Shown: one piece after another, positions 15,523 through 17,027 of the stretch | Numbering within the stretch: position 1 is the first letter of the stretch | Layout of the letters: the number at the start of each line of letters is the position of its first letter | Assembly: GCA_003154135.1 (NCBI GenBank) | Contig: PMCN01000275.1 | Span: forward strand, 155 to 17,181 | DNA from: Acidimicrobiaceae bacterium | GTDB taxonomy: Bacteria; Actinomycetota; Acidimicrobiia; Acidimicrobiales; Ilumatobacteraceae | Length of the DNA: 17,027 bases | Direction: 5' to 3' | The notes under the pieces: model-generated | What the model saw: only the letters and a program-made list of their open reading frames with translations | Told to the model about the DNA's origin: nothing | Database searches by the model: none | Made by a program: the position numbers and the translations under genes

Positions 15523-16884
15523 CTACCCGGAAGTGGGCACCGGCAGCGTGAAGCCGAGGATGGCGCCGCCGCCGTCGGCGTTGCGGGCGAACACCGTGCC
15601 GCCGTGACCCTCGACGATGGACTTCACGATCGCCAGACCGAGACCTGAACCGGGCTTGCTGCGCATCTGCACCGACCGGAAGAAGCGGTCGAAGAGGTGC
15701 GGCACATCGGCGGGCACGAGGCCCGGGCCGTGGTCGCGCACCGTGACCGTGCCGCCCGCGATGCGCACCTCGACCGCACCATCGGGGGCGAACTTGCACG
15801 CGTTGTCGACCAGGTTCTGCAGCGCCCGTTCGAGTGCGTTGGGCCGACCGTCGATGACCGTCTCGTCGGCCTCCACCGCGACCTCGCGGCTGAAGCGGCG
15901 GCGGGCTCGCGCAGCGGCGCGCTCGGCCACATCGGCGAGGCGCACGGGCTGCACCAGCTCGTCGTCGCGGCGGTCGGTGGCGAGCTCGACGAGCTCGTTG
16001 ACCAGATCGGTGAGCTCACGCGTCTCGCTGTCGAGGTCGCCCAGCAGCTGGTCGCGCGCGTCGGGTGTGAGGTGGTCGAAGCGGCGACGCAGCACCGACA
16101 CGTTGGTGCGCAGACTGGTGAGCGGCGTGCGCAGCTCGTGGCCCGCGTCCTGCACCAGCTGCTGCTGTTCCTGCTTGCTCCGTTGCAGGGCATCGAGCAT
16201 CCCGCTGAACGCACGTCCGAGCTGCCCGGTCTCGTCGGAGCCGTCGACCGGCACGTCGACGTCGAGGCGACCGGTGCTGGCCACCTCACCCGCGGCCTCG
16301 GTGAGCCGTTCGAGCCGGCGCGTGACCTGCAGCGCGATGAGCCACCCGAGCAGCATCGAGGTGAGCGCCACGACGAGCACCGCGATGAGCGTGCTCTGCA
16401 GGATGCGCTGCAGCGCGTCCTGGCTCTCCTTCAACGAACGCGCCAGTTGCGCGGCGCCGTCGCCGAACTTCACCGTGTACACGCGGAACGGTTCGCCGTC
16501 GAACTCGATGTCGTGCTTCGCCGACGCGGTGGCGGCCGTGGAGGAGGCCACCTGCTTGTCGGCGCTCCCGATGGGCAACGCCCCCGAGCGCGGTTGCAGC
16601 ACGACGTTTCCGTGGGAGTCGATCACCTGCAACAGCACCTGCTCGAAGCTGCGTGGGCGGCCGGTGGACGGGTTGTTGCCGGGCTTCACCGTGCCGTCGC
16701 CGTCGATGTCGGGGTCGCCGAGCGACGGCGACGAGCGCAGGTGCGACGCCGCGTCGTCGAGCGAGCGGTCGACCGCCGACTCGAGCGACCGCTTGGTGGA
16801 CGCGTACGACGCGATGCCGATCGTGGCGGTCGCCGCGGCGGCGAGAGCCGTCAGCGCCAGGATGATCTTGAGCCTGAGGCTCAA
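15523..16884 (-). CDS. Sensor histidine kinase (HAMP-HisKA-HATPase, MprB/OmpR-partner type)
   Basis: 453 aa membrane sensor. Helix 1 at about 7-28, an extracytoplasmic domain at about 30-165, helix 2 at about 166-186, a HAMP linker at about 187-238, then HisKA with phospho-acceptor His249 in GHELRTPLTSL. The ATPase domain has all boxes: N box LVDNACKF (Asn361), G1 RDHGPGL (Asp384), F box FDRFF (398-402) and G2 GSGLGLAIV (412-420). The outer domain contains DIDGDG (Asp59, Asp61, Asp63), like a calcium-binding EF-hand loop. The start is a TTG at 16884 that overlaps the response regulator stop as TTGA, so the pair is translationally coupled. The signal sensed and the target genes are unknown; the envelope is the likely place of sensing. 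Confidence 0.92.
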   Translation of the reverse strand: MSLRLKIILALTALAAAATATIGIASYASTKRSLESAVDRSLDDAASHLRSSPSLGDPDIDGDGTVKPGNNPSTGRPRSFEQVLLQVIDSHGNVVLQPRSGALPIGSADKQVASSTAATASAKHDIEFDGEPFRVYTVKFGDGAAQLARSLKESQDALQRILQSTLIAVLVVALTSMLLGWLIALQVTRRLERLTEAAGEVASTGRLDVDVPVDGSDETGQLGRAFSGMLDALQRSKQEQQQLVQDAGHELRTPLTSLRTNVSVLRRRFDHLTPDARDQLLGDLDSETRELTDLVNELVELATDRRDDELVQPVRLADVAERAAARARRRFSREVAVEADETVIDGRPNALERALQNLVDNACKFAPDGAVEVRIAGGTVTVRDHGPGLVPADVPHLFDRFFRSVQMRSKPGSGLGLAIVKSIVEGHGGTVFARNADGGGAILGFTLPVPTSG

Positions 16885-17027
16885 GATGCACGCACCGTGT
16901 AGCCCACTCCGCGCACTGTGTGGATGAGCTTGCTGTCGTCGGGGCCCTCGAGCTTGCGGCGCAGGTACGAGATGTAGACGGCGAGGTTCTTCGAGTCGGG
17001 GCCGAAGTCGTAGCCCCAGATGCGGTC
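16881..17027 (-). CDS. OmpR-family response regulator (C-terminal end only)
   Basis: The last 48 residues of a DNA-binding response regulator; the receiver domain lies outside the window. The visible part is the end of the winged-helix domain: RIWGYDFGPDSKNLAVYIS, then LRRKLE, and the closing HTVRGVGYTVRAS, a hallmark of the OmpR/PhoB class. The stop codon overlaps the start of the kinase gene by 4 nt. It is the partner of that kinase and would bind DNA when phosphorylated. Confidence 0.93.
   Translation of the reverse strand, partial: DRIWGYDFGPDSKNLAVYISYLRRKLEGPDDSKLIHTVRGVGYTVRAS

Noticed and set aside
15434..15799. An N-terminal extension of the carotenoid oxygenase into the kinase gene.
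   Set aside because: The ATG at 15433 has a good ribosome site, and the normal N-terminal family sequence follows it closely.
1..17027. CRISPR arrays, tRNA/rRNA genes, insertion sequences, phage or toxin-antitoxin and defence genes.
   Set aside because: No direct-repeat arrays, tRNA-like folds, transposase or integrase motifs, or defence-type domains were seen on reading both strands; a search with covariance models could still find a small RNA.

Overview
The window is about 17 kb of gene-dense, GC-rich DNA. Strong G/C bias at third codon positions makes many long antisense ORFs. The gene content points to an actinomycete (Actinomycetota), most likely of the Acidimicrobiia type. The signs are a condensed Liv-type ABC operon, a lipoprotein with a LytR_C-like domain, an MprAB/OmpR-like two-component pair, TANNNT-like -10 boxes about 7 nt before start codons (leaderless mRNAs), and a secreted protein with Cys-containing repeats carrying a P-x-R-x-x-D-T/S-R motif. 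The lineage is an inference from gene style. No rRNA, tRNA, CRISPR array, transposase or phage gene was seen, and no gene-free stretch exceeds 300 bases.

Layout. (1) 1-453 (+): the 3' part of uracil-DNA glycosylase (ung), closed by a perfect 14-bp hairpin shared with the convergent transporter operon. (2) 7289-483 (-): a compact three-gene operon for a branched-chain-amino-acid-family (HAAT/Liv) ABC importer. It comprises a LivH-LivM fused permease, then a three-part protein (MFS transporter + LivF-like ATPase + LivG-like ATPase), then a large substrate-binding protein held by a transmembrane helix. The first two genes overlap by ATGA and the third starts 4 nt after the second ends. (3) 7381-8847 (+): a lipoprotein with a LytR_C-like domain and a YihY/BrkB membrane protein. 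(4) 9375-8854 (-): an SRPBCC-fold protein. (5) 9408-11678 (+): a secreted peptidoglycan-binding, M15-type D-Ala-D-Ala carboxypeptidase with three C-terminal Cys-containing modules. Its 3' end overlaps the next gene tail-to-tail by 41 bp. (6) 17027-11638 (-): four genes reading the same way. These are the end of an OmpR-family response regulator, its sensor kinase (TTGA overlap), a carotenoid cleavage oxygenase, and a family 3 glycoside hydrolase with a PA14 insert.

How they fit together. The Liv-type operon is the most unusual part. Five canonical subunits are condensed into three polypeptides, so one copy of each gives a complete importer (two permease halves, two ATPases, one receptor) plus one whole MFS transporter fused to the ATPases. 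The two ATPase domains have unequal motifs, which predicts one canonical and one degenerate ATP site. The middle of the window (lipoprotein, YihY, carboxypeptidase) is envelope-related. The right side joins envelope sensing (two-component system) to a possible two-gene unit for apocarotenoid and glycoside metabolism. No regulatory link between these blocks is proven by the sequence.
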